From positions 4,225,952 through 4,256,217 of the forward strand of contig NC_090615.1 of the NCBI RefSeq assembly GCF_004359215.1: 30,266 nucleotides of DNA, given 5' to 3'. The translations under genes and the position numbers were made by a program. Shown one piece after another: positions 18,111 through 28,228 of this stretch (position 1 is its first letter; every line of letters begins with the position of its first letter). The notes beneath the pieces are model-generated. The model was not told the DNA's origin. It saw nothing but the letters and a program-made list of their open reading frames with translations, and did no database searches. The DNA is from Bremia lactucae (Eukaryota; Oomycota; Peronosporomycetes; Peronosporales; Peronosporaceae).

Positions 18111-18687
18111 CTGTTAAATCTTTATATAGAGGATTTGTCTTCAAAGATTCCCAGAATTGAAACGTAAAACGTTCAATCCGAGTCTTCACATCAAGGACAC
18201 TTTCGTCCATCGATGAGCTACTCAGGATCCGTTCGTTCTCAGGAAATACTATTACCGACCGAATATCGGCCACGTTGTTGTCATGTGTGACAAGTACGCA
18301 AATCTGCTTGACTTTGCCACTATGAAGATCGCGCAAGAGCCGCTTCGTTTCAAGCGTTGGCAATTGAGTCATCTCCGAAGTTATCTTCGGATGCGGTATT
18401 AGATCAAGTGTATAAGCGTCGAAGCGCCTACACTTGATCCATTGTTTACTATGAATTTTAATGTCTGAATATCCTTTTTGGAACTATCTCCGAAGGTACC
18501 TGGGAACCTTTGACCACAGATTCTGGGTACTTATTCCCACACAAACGTTTTGGGGAGTATCCTCTCCAACTGCCTCTAGTTGTGGTTGCGCTACAACAGC
18601 GAGATCCTCTACGATCGACTCTCCAGTCGATCTAGGACTTTCGCACTGCTCTTATAGACGGGCGCTTGGGTGTTGCTTTTCAAGCAA
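18111..18687 (-). pseudogene. Protease-RT linker of element B
   Basis: The minus strand reads LLRDLHSGKVKQICVLVTHD and SSSSMDESVLDVKTRIERFT (18372-18130). Further right the frame is lost. An 11-bp perfect inverted repeat (GATCAAGTGTA, 18402-18412 / 18429-18439) matches the paired segment at 6411-6442 in element A. Confidence 0.65.
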
Positions 18688-19340
18688 TCATCCTTGTTTC
18701 GTACCACTCAACTTATTCGAGTGGTCGAAATTTGACGCTGCCTGTGCTTGAACACAGCCGTCGGTAACTATGTCCACGTCACAATAGTGGACCTTTGACG
18801 GTGCCTGTACTTGTGCAAGCCGTCGGGATCTAACTCCACAATCACACTGAGGTCTCGTGCAGTCATGAAACAACGACCCACAAGTGAGGCCATCGCACTC
18901 ACTCGTAGGACATCCACACGCTTGTGGACTTCCAAGACGTTCATCAGTTTCTATCTGATGAACAGGAGACAAGCATAGTCACGACTTAATGCTGCCAATT
19001 TATAGATGGCTCGTTCTTTCCGAGCCATGGTAATCCAAGGATGACATCAAATTTGTCATCCAAATCTTGTACGATGGAATAATTTTCATACTCTTTACCC
19101 TTTAACGTATATTGGATACCAACTGCGCGTTTCTTTGCGGTTATAGATGCGCCTCTTGCAAGGCGCACTATCACCCTCGTTAAAGGGATATCACGCTCAA
19201 TTAATTTAGGTCTGCGATCTTCTAGCGATTTGCATCGAATAGATTTGTTCGACGCCCCATAATCGACTAGGGACTTTAGTGGCAACCTTTTTGACACTTT
19301 TATTTTCTAGGTGATGAGGTTAATCTCATCCTATGGGGCA
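18688..19340 (-). pseudogene. Aspartic protease of element B
   Basis: The minus strand 19297-18986 reads SKRLPLKSLVDYGASNKSIR (D-Y-G in place of the usual D-S/T/C-G), SLEDRRPKLIERDIPLTRVI, and ends DDKFDVILGLPWLGKNEPSI. The C-terminal extension (18972-18688) reads PQACGCPTSECDGLTCGS with frameshifts. The Tyr in the triad makes activity doubtful. Confidence 0.8.
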
Positions 19341-19341
19341 G

Positions 19342-19680
19342 TTACACACAATGGTTGTGTGTGAGGAGCAACTTTCGTCCAAAGGCCTGTAAATTCTTTT
19401 GATGTTGCTGGATCAGTGTGGCCGCTCCGCACCTACTGACCCCGACCATTTTCTTACGATCCGCCTCGCCGTTGCGATTTCGCAACAGCGTCAGATCCGC
19501 GTCCTCCCCTGTTCCTAGCGAGAGGTCGGTCTTTTCGCTCAGTGCTCTTAGGCACGACCTTGGGGCATTGTACTCATAGGCGTAGTGGACTGTCTTTTGA
19601 CAACGATTACATTTTTGTAACTTGAAGCGCGAGTTTTTTTTGCTCTCTACATACGAGATATCCATGGGTTCTGGAAGTCC
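19342..19680 (-). pseudogene. Gag nucleocapsid of element B, zinc ligand lost
   Basis: The minus strand 19665-19342 reads MDISYVESKKNSRFKLQKCN then RCQKTVHYAYEYNAP. The last Cys of the C-x2-C-x4-H-x4-C knuckle is Tyr here, so zinc binding is lost. It is otherwise colinear with the element A copy. Confidence 0.8.
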
Positions 19681-19699
19681 GTTTTCTTGTCGTCTCGGT

Positions 19700-20556
19700 G
19701 GACGATATGCACCCGAGTGGAGAAAAGCCTGTTCAGGCTAAAGTTGCCATGTTCCGCCATAGAGATCACTTGGTTGAGCGACGTGCGTCTTAACAGGTCC
19801 GTCTGCAAGACCTTTAGTTAACACACTTACCTGTGTTTGTTCATCAATCTAATGAATAACAATACAATTGACCAGGTATCGTGTATGTTGGGCTTAAGCG
19901 TGCATGTCACCCTTGCCCTAATTCAGCACGTGGTGGCTCAAATACTTGATTGAGCCGGGTCTTAAAGACCTCTTACGACCTAAAGACTAATGGGTCGTGG
20001 AGCTTGAGCCCCAAGATCTGGCACGTCCGGCTAAGTTGGACATGCCAAATTTCACTTTCGTCGCATCATCACTGATACGACAAGCTTCTATGGCATCGTC
20101 TAGTTCGACGAACCATCTCAAAAGAGGGTCGCCCTCGACTGCCTTAAACTTAGATATTTCTATCTTGAAGCTTTCGAGTCGACGCGGAAGCGTCGACCCA
20201 TTAGCAGCATATACATGCTGCTGTCTCAACAGTTCCAACTGCTGAGCACCCTGTTCTCTTGACACCTCTGTGTGTTGAGAGCCTTGCTGTATAATCAAGG
20301 CCTCTTTCTCTTGGGCCCCGTCGAGTTCGTGTTGAATGAACTCGGCAATGGCCGCATGCTGTTCATCTCTGCCCGGACTGAACAGCATAGCACCAACGGC
20401 TGGCCCGCCTACGATCGAACTCATTTGTTCGATCGCTCTCATTCGTTCAATTGCTCTCAATTCAAGGTCACTCAAATGAGTAAAACCCTCACGCGTGGCG
20501 TGATAGCCTTCTTGAGAGGCCGGCAACCTCATTCGTTCTTTATCCAACGTGGACAT
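19700..20556 (-). pseudogene. Gag capsid of element B
   Basis: An open minus stretch of 189 codons from MSTLDKERMRLPASQ (20556) through RDEQHAAIAEFIQHELDGAQ, a Gln-rich helical stretch (REQGAQQLELLRQQHVYAAN), then FKIEISKFKAVEGDPLLRWF and SNLAGRARSWG. It ends at a frameshift near 19987; the remainder to about 19700 is degenerate (GLADGPVKTH-type sequence near 19790). This is the best preserved gag N-terminus in the window. Confidence 0.85.
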
Positions 20557-20589
20557 GTTGGTTGGAACTTGCGTAGGTCGCTGAAAGGA

Positions 20590-20607
20590 CTACACAGTGC
20601 AACCAGG
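20590..20607 (-). promoter_or_regulatory. Primer-binding site of element B
   Basis: The minus strand reads CCTGGTTGCACTGTGTAG directly after the LTR end, two bases different from the element A copy. Confidence 0.6.
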
Positions 20608-21421
20608 TGTAACGGGTTACCTTTCACTAGTACTGGTAAGTACTAGTTGACCTTACACTGATTACAGTGAAGGTTCGGTGCCTCGAACTTCACGTATACT
20701 ATACTAATAAATTTAAATACCTACGTAACTATCTTCTATCTACTAACTTATTATATTAATATCTTACTTAGTATGGCGCCTCCTTGCGCACCGCACAATT
20801 GTAGCGGGCACGTCGTAATACGGCCACGCTCTACTTAGACACACACCCACGACAGTTTCTTGAACTGTCACCCGACCAGATCAGAATATGGTTTAGTTCG
20901 CTCAGTATAAGTTTTGTAATACTTATGCAAGTAATTAGCAAGCTAGCACAGCGAGGAAGTGGTTAAACCAGCTTCTCTTGCGTGCAGTGAGGCAGCTGTG
21001 GTGGGCGCGTTAGCGACCTCACCAACGCACTAAGTACTCTAGTAAAGTCGTCACGGGAGCGGTAATCCGGCTCATCGCGCGCACTTACTTAGTAGGAAGT
21101 AGTTTTCAGACTGATTTATATTTATTCGCATTAAATATAAGTGTCTAATTTTACCAATCAAAATGGCATCTCTATAGATAGCACTAATATGTATTGCGAG
21201 CATATCTTTCTAGATATCTCGCGTAACGGATGACGCTAGGCGTCATCCCTCCTAATGTAAATGCATCTATGTGCATCACATACACAAGGGTTGGTCACAC
21301 ATGTAAATCACACCCGAGTGGCAGGTCTAATTACTTTATTTAAGTAATTGACCATCCCCTTAAGTACATCAAGTGTACTTAACGAAGGCTGTATACATTA
21401 GGGCAACTTTAGCCCGTTACA
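20608..21421 (-). mobile_element. L1 LTR, 5' LTR of element B
   Basis: Starts TGTAACGGG (20608) and ends CCCGTTACA (21421): 814 bp with intact terminal inverted repeats. Same insertion point as 8589-9398. It keeps a block of about 25 bases (CTGTCACCCGACCAGATC, near 20866) missing from unit 1. Confidence 0.92.
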
Positions 21422-21877
21422 ACAATCATGTCTTGGAACGATTGGCCGAATTGATTTAGACTTAAATCAATCAATGGAGCTAAAGTCTTATTGCATCCAT
21501 AATACCAAATTTGGTATTATTGGAACTAAGTCAAAATTAATGAAGATAATAATTTTGTACTTATTTATTTATTTATTTTCTCTCATTGGAAATAATATTT
21601 TTTATTCCTCTTGTAGGAAATAATACTTATGTTTGGGACAGTTTTCTGCGCCTATAGCACAGTAATATTGGCTAAAAAAGACGTTCCATGTGGGCGTTGG
21701 TAGCTGTACTATTTTGCAATACACCGCATGTGAACGACCAAAACTGCGCGCGATTGCTGGAAATAAATCTTAGGGGGAAAGATAATTAGCATATGTGAGG
21801 AAACTTCTGTTTTCCGAAATGTCAGCAGAAACGATCAGTTCAGCTTTCGCCATCAAAATCATAAGTAAGACATTGTA
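21422..21877. other. Gene-free spacer before effector copy 2
   Basis: Counterpart of 9399-9850 with a few base changes and a 4-base length change in the ATTT repeat near 21560-21577. The initiator-like element is at 21839-21851. No gene seen. Confidence 0.6.
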
Positions 21878-22270
21878 ATGCGCTTTGTTCTCGTCATTTT
21901 TATGATTGCAGCCACAATCTGTGCAAGTCGGGAGACCATTTCGGTTGAAAAGGATGGCGAACATGATAAACTTTTGGTAATAACTTCAACAACTCGCTAC
22001 CTCAAGGAAGATTATGGTGCCGTCTCCAATTCGCGGCTTTTGCGCGTCAGCGTCGGCTCCAACCAAAGTGGAACCATGCAAGACGAAGCGGACATTGGCG
22101 AAGACTCCTACATGGATACTGTGTACTTTAAGCTCTGGCGTTTGATTGGCAAGACGCCTGGTGAGGTATACACCGACTCATTCGGTACCATGGACCCAGC
22201 CTCTGCTGCCCAGAACCCAAGCTATAATAGGTATATTCGATACAAACGATACTACAATAATCATCATTAG
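21878..22270 (+). CDS. RxLR-type secreted effector candidate, copy 2
   Basis: Intact, 130 residues, same layout as copy 1: signal peptide 1-17, RLLR at 53-56, acidic patch 69-76, W-like segment 84-98, Tyr-rich end 113-126. Only two base differences from copy 1 were found in the reading frame, both in the signal peptide: ACT to ATT (T10I) and a silent ATA to ATC at codon 14. One more lies three bases before the start codon (A to G at 21875). The mature protein is therefore identical, so the two copies add dose rather than a new sequence. The T10I change raises hydrophobicity of the signal peptide and should not block secretion. Confidence 0.85.
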   Translation: MRFVLVIFMIAATICASRETISVEKDGEHDKLLVITSTTRYLKEDYGAVSNSRLLRVSVGSNQSGTMQDEADIGEDSYMDTVYFKLWRLIGKTPGEVYTDSFGTMDPASAAQNPSYNRYIRYKRYYNNHH

Positions 22271-23511
22271 AGCTTTTTCAATCCTGGCAAAGGACAAGTT
22301 TGATTTGGCAAATTGGTCAGAATTTTATTCATGTGTGTATGTTTTCAATCACGTTTTTTTTATTTCTTTGGAAAGCGCAGTTATAATGTGATTTGGTCAA
22401 TGCTAGCAGAGGCTGTGCTGCTGTGAGCTTGCCGCGCTATCACTGATAAGAATTTTGCCGCTTTTCATTGTGCAAGCGCTTTACTTGATAAAGATAATAT
22501 AATGCCATCAATTACTTCGTTTTAGCGTTTATGACATTGTCTCCTTGACGCTTTGTCTCAAGCAATTTTAATTGTTAACCAGTCAACAGTTAATGCTCAC
22601 GTCATTTACGTTTTATAGCTCAACGCAGCAAATCATAGCGCTTTAGCGTCAATTTTTAAGATAAATCGAATGAGCAAAAGTCTTAGAATAGTGCTTGATC
22701 ATGCTCGAGAAATGCCATTGAAAAGTCTGATGAACAATAAAAACTAAAATAGACCAATTTCGACATTGCATGATTTCACTAGCTGTTCTAAGCGTTCTGC
22801 TCTTCTCCATCTCCTCCGACGACTAGCCTGATATTATGACTTATTTCAAAATCGAAAGGCTTTAAAAAAAATGTTAATCGTCGTGTGTAGGCCGTATTTT
22901 TGACTTTCTTGTATACAATGTATCTGAAGAAAAGGTGTATTTTGATACGTTCTCCAACAATGGTTTCTCTTTGCCATTGCTATAAAAAGTCGAGCCAAAT
23001 TAGACAACTTTAGTATAGGAAATTAAATAGAGACAGGTGATATTAGTATGGGAATTTAAACAGGTGATATCAGTATGGTTAGACCGGGCGGTGGTGGCTA
23101 GGTGGCTTTACAAACCGATACGGTTTTGATGAGCTAATTTAATCTACTTTGCTTGTATCGTCCGTCTTCAAGCATTAAGAGTCATCTTCTGTGGTAACGC
23201 GCCCGCCACAACCTGCTGCATACGCGGCAGCTTGTATAAAATTTGCGACACTGACAAGCAAGCCAGCTATTGCTGTCTCACACCATCACGCTAATAAAAG
23301 GAACTGATCGACATCCTTCGAAATTGCGTGGAAATTGAATTAGAGCTTGTAAATCACACAAGGAACGTTTCTGGAACGCTAGAAGAATGTCGCATCAATT
23401 AATGTTTTGGAAATGTGAAGAAATCATCTCGGTTGATGAGAAATGATACGTGTTATATTTGATTCAGATTGCAAACACGTGACACAAGCACATCAAGCTT
23501 AAAACCGCCCG
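22271..23511. other. Intergenic spacer, unit 2
   Basis: Counterpart of 10244-11484 with only a few single-base changes noted (for example A to G near 22858, T to C near 23188). No gene seen; the 27-bp-period repeat is at 23033-23078. Confidence 0.6.
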
Positions 23512-25342
23512 ATGCTTCGCCAGACATTGCGCAGTAGCAAAGTTGTTGTGTTTGGCCGCTCTGGCTTCATTTCCTTATCTTCGCGTGACTATTCGACCTT
23601 AAAAGAATACGATTACATTATTGTTGGGGCTGGTTCTGCTGGTTGTGTGCTCGCCAATAGGCTAAGTGTCGACAATAGCAAAAATGTCCTGTTGCTAGAG
23701 GCCGGGCCCAGTGATCGCGATCGCTGGGACTCTTTCCTCATAAAAATGCCAGCCGCTGTTCCTTTCAACCTCGCGAATGATAGATACAATTGGAATTATG
23801 CTACTGAGCCACAAGAATTTCTGAATAACCGAAGAATGAGGTATCCGGGTGGGCGTGTCCTAGGCGGATCATCGTCTCTTAACGCCATGATATACTGTAG
23901 AGGTCATGCAAAAGATTACGATGAGTGGCAGACAAAAGGGGCGGAAGGGTGGAGCTATGCGGACTGCTTGCCCTACTTTAAGCGGTCCGAAAACCACAAG
24001 CTTGGTGCTGATGCCTACCATGGTGGTAATGGTCCGCTCCACGTCGTAAGGAATACACAAAAAGATCAGCCACTGTTTCAAGCATTCCTTGACGCTGGCG
24101 TCGAAGCAGGATACCCATTCACAGATGATCTGAATGGGTATCAACAGGAAGGTTTCGGATGGCACGACTTGACTATCCACAATGGCCAACGATGGAGCAC
24201 CTCCGCAGCTTATTTGCACCCAGTGCTACATCGCGCAAACTTGACTGTAATGACTGAAACGTATGTTAATAAAGTGCTGTTTAGTGGCGAAAAAGCAATT
24301 GGTGTTGAGATCGAAGATAGTCGAACCAAAGTCGTTTCAAACATATCAACGACCAATGAAGTGATTCTTTCGGGAGGAGCCATTAACAGTCCTCAACTGC
24401 TTATGCTCTCAGGAATTGGCGATGGCGATCATTTAAAGCAACTTCAAGTGCCGATTGTCCATCACTTGCCAGCCGTCGGAAATCACATGGAAGATCATAT
24501 TGGTGTTCATATGCAAATTGCGTGCAAACAGCCTCTGACTCTCTACCGTGCATCGAAACGATACCCCCACAATGTTCTTAAGATTGCGTACGAGTGGGCA
24601 ACGTCAAAGACTGGACCGGGTGCGTCTTCCCACTGCGAAGTAGGTGGCTTCATACGAACGTACGTCACTCGAGTTCGCTAAATGACGTTGATTGTAAAAG
24701 CTAACTTTTCATGCTGCCATCAGTGCTTCGGAAAAACACCAGCCAGACCTGCAGATTATATTCAGTCCTTGCGCTGTAGATCTACGTTCTCAACTACGCG
24801 AAGACATTGGCCACGCGATGACTGGATACATTTGTCTGTTACGAGGCTCAAAGAATGGCACACTACGGCTACGCAGCGCCAATTCTCGTGATTATCCCCG
24901 CATAGATCCAAAGTATTTAGCTCAAGAAGAAAATCGAACTTCACTTCGAGAAAGCGTCAAGCTCATGCGTGAAATCTTTGCGCAAAGTGCATTTGAAGAC
25001 TTTAGAGGCAAGGGAATTTCTCCCAAAGACACGGTACAGTCAGACGACCAAATTGACGCGTGGGTTCGTAAATATGCAGGACCTGCATATCACGTGGCGT
25101 GTACTGCGCGCATGGGAATTGACGAGAACTCGGTTGTTGACCCGCAGACTCGTGTCCACGGAATCGAAGGACTTCGTGTTGTCGACGCGTCCATTATGCC
25201 AAATATTGTGAGTGGCAACACAAACGCAGCTGTCATTATGATTGCAGAAAAAGCGGCTGATTTGATATTAGGGAAACCTGCTCTGCCAAAGATTGACGCT
25301 CCAGTGTACGAGCCTAGCAATTGGAGAAAACGTCAACGTTAA
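23512..25342 (+). CDS. CHDH: Mitochondrial choline dehydrogenase (GMC oxidoreductase), copy 2
   Basis: Exons 23512-24659 and 24724-25342, 588 residues, all motifs as in copy 1 (GAGSAG 39-44, both GMC signatures, H506, N550). I found three base differences from copy 1: a silent GCG to GCC near 23753, a silent ATT to ATA near 23892, and CGT to CAT at codon 170 (base 24020), giving R170H. Residue 170 lies in the loop after NHKLGADAY, away from the FAD motif and catalytic pair, so function is probably kept. Both copies look expressible. Confidence 0.9.
24660..24723 (+). other. CHDH: Intron of choline dehydrogenase copy 2 (64 nt)
   Basis: Same donor GTACGT, CTAAC branch-like motif and CATCAG acceptor as in copy 1, with no differences, as expected if splicing is needed in both. 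Confidence 0.88.
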
Positions 25343-25596
25343 TTTTGGAAGATTGACAAAATATTGCAGTTTTGATAAATGGACACGTAATGGTCTGATA
25401 ATCATTTCTGCAGCACGCAGAATACTTGATTTACTAAAATACGTCATAAGCTTAGTAAAACATAATAGTATTGAATCACATTGCAACAGAAATATCGATT
25501 TCGACTCCTGATTAGCTGAAAAGGATCATCGTTTTCATACTACCAAAGCCATCTCCATCGCCAATATAAATTATCATGGTGATGGCAAAGCGTCCA

Positions 25597-26044
25597 TGTA
25601 ACGGGGTGTATCGCAACATGAAATTAACACTTAAAGGCTATTAATTAATATATTATCTAAAAGGTAGATAATGTTCGAAGGATGTTACTTTTAATAGTAA
25701 TGTTCAGAATTCTTATCCATAAATAGGTATATACCATTATATCTATTTATTTCGCAGACTAATCAGCTGTAGAGATAAACAAAAAAGAGATAGAGATAAG
25801 ACAAGTAAGAATTCTATTGCATGTTTAGTATTAGTTTATAATTAAGTTAGCATTTACAAGATAGATGGAAGAGATACTTAATTGTATTAATACAGTTTTC
25901 ATTTTAAGCCTCCTTGAGCTAGTTACCTTAAAGAGAAGTCTTCCTCTGCACGTACTAATGTACGTGAAATAACGTAAGGCACCACTCGCAACTGAAGCAG
26001 TGCGAAGTGGACTTGTACTGCAGCAGTCGTAGTGCCCCGATACA
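25597..26044 (+). mobile_element. L2 LTR (subtype a), unit 2
   Basis: Starts TGTAACGGGG, ends CCCCGATACA; 448 bp. Compared with 13570-14023 it has lost about 10 bases in the 3' palindrome (GTACTGCAGCAGTCG instead of GTACTGAAGCAGTACAAG) and has one change in the end repeat. It is followed by primer-binding site and gag start, so it is a true 5' LTR. Confidence 0.92.
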
Positions 26045-26062
26045 CCTGGTAGCACTTTGTAG
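26045..26062 (+). promoter_or_regulatory. Primer-binding site after L2 LTR, unit 2
   Basis: CCTGGTAGCACTTTGTAG directly after the LTR end; TGG starts two bases inside, as in the other elements. Confidence 0.65.
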
Positions 26063-26094
26063 TCCGTCCAAGGACCACATTTCAAACATCTAAC

Positions 26095-26301
26095 ATGGAC
26101 ATGTTAGATGATAGTGGGAATACGCATCACGTTTCCCGTGAAAGCTACTCCTTTCTAAGTGACATAGAAAGGAGTGCGGTCGAACGAATGAGTTCGACCG
26201 TAGAAAACGATGTAATCTTGGCAATGCTGTCCAATTTGGACAGAGATACCCTCCATTCAGCCATCGCCAAGTTCATACAACATTTGTTTTTTTTATTTTA
26301 G
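26095..26301 (+). pseudogene. Gag N-terminus of an L2-type gypsy element, truncated
   Basis: It starts 50 bases after the LTR with MDMLDDSGNTHHVSRESYSF then LSDIERSAVERMSSTVENDV and HSAIAKFIQH, colinear with MSTLDKERM...LSDLELRAIERM...AFAEFIHH of the L1 gags. So L1 and L2 elements are related families. Sequence after about 26283 turns into a T-run and the frame stops at 26301; the rest of gag and the protease are deleted. Confidence 0.8.
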
Positions 26302-26329
26302 GTTTAAATTTAAAAGGAAGCTTATTTCA

Positions 26330-26490
26330 CGAAATACGGGTGATCGACAATTCTTTTGCCGATCGCTTAGCTGTGAAATATGTGAGGGATTCAACCTCTT
26401 AACATAGCTCTCTGACCGTCTGCGTGCGTAAAGTAACAGGAGGGTGGCAGATTGTGCAGATCAATGCGCAAGCCTTAGAAAGGCACTTAA
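26330..26490 (+). pseudogene. RT palm fragment (plus)
   Basis: The plus strand reads FADRLA...YVRDSTS, then after a shift TVCVRKVTGGWQIVQINAQA, equivalent to the gypsy RT segment FYAGCLAAGHVRESTSPHST and the following FCVRKATGGWR region. It lies directly after the gag N-terminus, so about 1.5-2 kb of the element is missing between them. Confidence 0.65.
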
Positions 26491-26959
26491 CGCCTAAAGT
26501 TCAAAAGGGGAACTGCACTTTATTTAATTATTTTATATCTAAAAACCCTACCCTATCTAATTAAAAATAGATTTTGGCCGCGAGATTTATATCTGGCGGC
26601 GACCACATTTGTTACCCATAATAAATGGGATTTAAGTAACTAGCTATTTTAAAATTAGATAATAATGTATTTTACCCATAAAGTAAATGCACCACAACAA
26701 CGGTTCTCCAACCGATGTGTGCCCATTACACCCTCCCCCATCAGACTGTTGACACCGAGTGACAACATTCGCTTCATTTCCTCTTTGAGGTTGGAACCTA
26801 AACAGCTAACCATTCGGTTGTGTTTTTCATTCCTTTAACTAATGACAATCAAGCGTGAGTCAGACTCTTAGCACCTTCCTCGACGATGAGGGAATGGTGG
26901 ACTTGGAAAGTCACTCTCAATGAGAGGAGGAGAAAAAAGAGCGGCGTTCGCTCACGCCT
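26491..26959. other. Unassigned AT-rich stretch, possibly LTR of another family
   Basis: No gene. It contains TAACTAGC and TTGGAACCTAAACAGC-type sequence and a GTTGACACCGAGTGACAAC inverted-looking string near 26749. Since a gag of another family begins at 27597, part of this may be its LTR, but I could not define ends. Confidence 0.3.
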
Positions 26960-27545
26960 TCTCTGCAGTCGCAAACAAGTCACTACCATCCTCGTTACTG
27001 CTTTCGAATTAAGAATTCAGAATAAATGTTTCTTACTTTTAACTACAGATCTTTTGCAGTCGCAATCAAGTCACTATCTTTCTTAACGCAGTTATTCAAA
27101 AAAACAGTAGAGGTAGGCCGTTTCTTATTCTTGACTCCAGAACTACTGCAGTCGCAAACAAGTCACTGCCATCCTCAATGCCGCTTTCTAATTAACAACT
27201 CAGAATGAATGTTTCTTATTTTTGGCTCCAGAACTACTGCAGTCGCAAATAAGTAACAATCTTCCTTAACGCGGTTATTCAAAAACAATTGAAATGGACC
27301 GTTTCTTATTTCAAACAAATCACTACCTTTCTCATTGAGATTGGCCGTTTATTATTTAAATAATCACTACCATTCCTAATGTCGCTATTCAGGAAACACA
27401 ATTTCTTATCAACGACTTCAGAAAATCCGAAGTCTAAGCAAGTCACTGCCTTACTCAATGCCACTATTTAATAACAATTAAAAAAGTCGTTTCTTATTTT
27501 TGACCACAGAACTATTGCAGTCGCAAACAAGTAACTACTTTACAG
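26960..27545 (+). repeat. Degenerate minisatellite, period about 91 bp
   Basis: The core GCAGTCGCAAACAAGTCAC (variants) starts at 26965, 27056, 27148, 27239 and 27517, giving spacings of 91, 92 and 91, with decayed copies near 27313, 27350 and 27440. Each unit also carries a GTTTCTTATTTTTGACTCC-like block before the core and CAATGCCGCT after it. About six units. It lies just before a gag start at 27597, so it may be the 5' leader of that element. Confidence 0.75.
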
Positions 27546-27596
27546 GACTTCCACCTTTTAAAGAAAATTTTTCAAAATTTTTCAAATATTTTTTTT

Positions 27597-27728
27597 GACG
27601 AGGCTCTCAACAGGACTGTTGAGATGCTCTCTGCCCGGCCGCATCAGCCGAGGCCCATTCGGATGGACCCGCCCAAGTTCGATGGAACTGCGGCGCACAC
27701 GATTGTCCACTGGCTTTTAGAGGTAGAG
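27597..27728 (+). pseudogene. Gag fragment of a second gypsy family
   Basis: The plus strand reads DEALNRTVEMLSARPHQPRP, then IRMDPPKFDGTAAHTIVHWL, a capsid segment typical of another oomycete gypsy lineage and unlike the MSTLDK gags here. It ends abruptly at GAGGTAGAG, where LTR-like DNA begins. Confidence 0.65.
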
Positions 27729-27930
27729 AATATATGGAGAATATTACTTTACGTAGTAATATTATGAAATCTTAACCATTAAGAGCGGAGCTACCTCGCT
27801 CCTAAAGTCAGAGGCATAAAGAAGTAAACTTTAATTCGCAGTATATTTGGCTTAGTCAATAACTATAGCTTATTAATCTTAATTTCTGCTTAGGCATAAG
27901 AAGTGGTGAACAGTAAGATTTTGTCCCCTC
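27725..27930 (+). mobile_element. L2-like LTR fragment, third variant
   Basis: GGAGAATATTACTTTACGTAGTAATATT is close to the L2b block at 28300-28331; only its first 20 bases are needed to see this (GGAGAATATTACTTT shared). After about 27775 the sequence is unlike subtypes a and b. It has GAGCGGAGCTACCTCGCTC, a hairpin where the other subtypes hold their own distinct middle blocks. Ends not defined. Confidence 0.4.
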
Positions 27931-28159
27931 GTTCTTCGTGATATTGGATAAGAAATTCAGCGGCAGTAAATTTGTTTGGATTCGCTACATACAGCAAAGC
28001 ACGCTTCCGGCAGACGAAACGTCTGCCGCAAGAGACAATAATGCGTCGCACGCGGCTACATGAACCGCAGCCGAAGGCGCCGCACTATTTGCATACCGCA
28101 TGACTTGTTAACCGTATGATAGAATTAAAAACGATCTTCCTGACCAATCAACATCGTTT
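27931..28159. other. Unassigned spacer with hairpins
   Basis: No gene. It contains GGCAGACGAAACGTCTGCC (28011-28029) and the pair AAAACGATCTTCC / AACATCGTTTTT near 28130-28160. Probably the 3' untranslated part of an element ending at the LTR at 28229. Confidence 0.35.
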
Positions 28160-28228
28160 TTAATAAAGTGGTCTTATAGTGACCACTCTTCCCAAAGACA
28201 ATCAGAGTGCTTGTCGTTTAAGGGAGGG
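28160..28228 (+). promoter_or_regulatory. 3' end and polypurine tract of an L2-type element
   Basis: AAAGTGGTCTTATAGTGACC and the following bases match, in inverse, 14499-14565. They end in TTTAAGGGAGGG (28217-28228), the polypurine tract, directly before LTR start-like sequence. Confidence 0.6.

Larger units (their letters stand above)
15843..21421 (-). mobile_element. Element B: degenerate Ty3/gypsy retrotransposon (minus)
   Basis: Same order as element A: L1 5' LTR (right), primer-binding site, gag, zinc knuckle, protease, linker, RT, RNase H, integrase. It is cut off within integrase at about 15845, where a CCACC...GGTGG inverted repeat marks the join to the plus-strand remnant. Body similarity to element A is only moderate, but the first 150 bases of gag, the leader and the LTR are nearly identical to A, so B is probably a chimera made when the duplication formed. 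Confidence 0.9.
20399..26058. repeat. Segmental duplication, unit 2
   Basis: Partner of 8380-14037. The left limit is the sharp gain of identity at CCAACGGCTGGCCCG inside gag. The right limit is in the leader after the L2 LTR, where unit 1 turns into an inverted LTR and unit 2 continues to a plus-strand gag start. Confidence 0.92.

Noticed and set aside
8380..26058. The duplication as pure assembly artefact
   Set aside because: Flanks differ on both sides and the units carry their own indels and base changes, so a plain repeat of one contig is unlikely; allelic mis-join cannot be excluded and is kept as a test.
26281..26297. T-run and ATTTTAG as an intron acceptor within gag
   Set aside because: No donor with matching frame was found and downstream sequence is RT, not gag; a deletion join is more likely.
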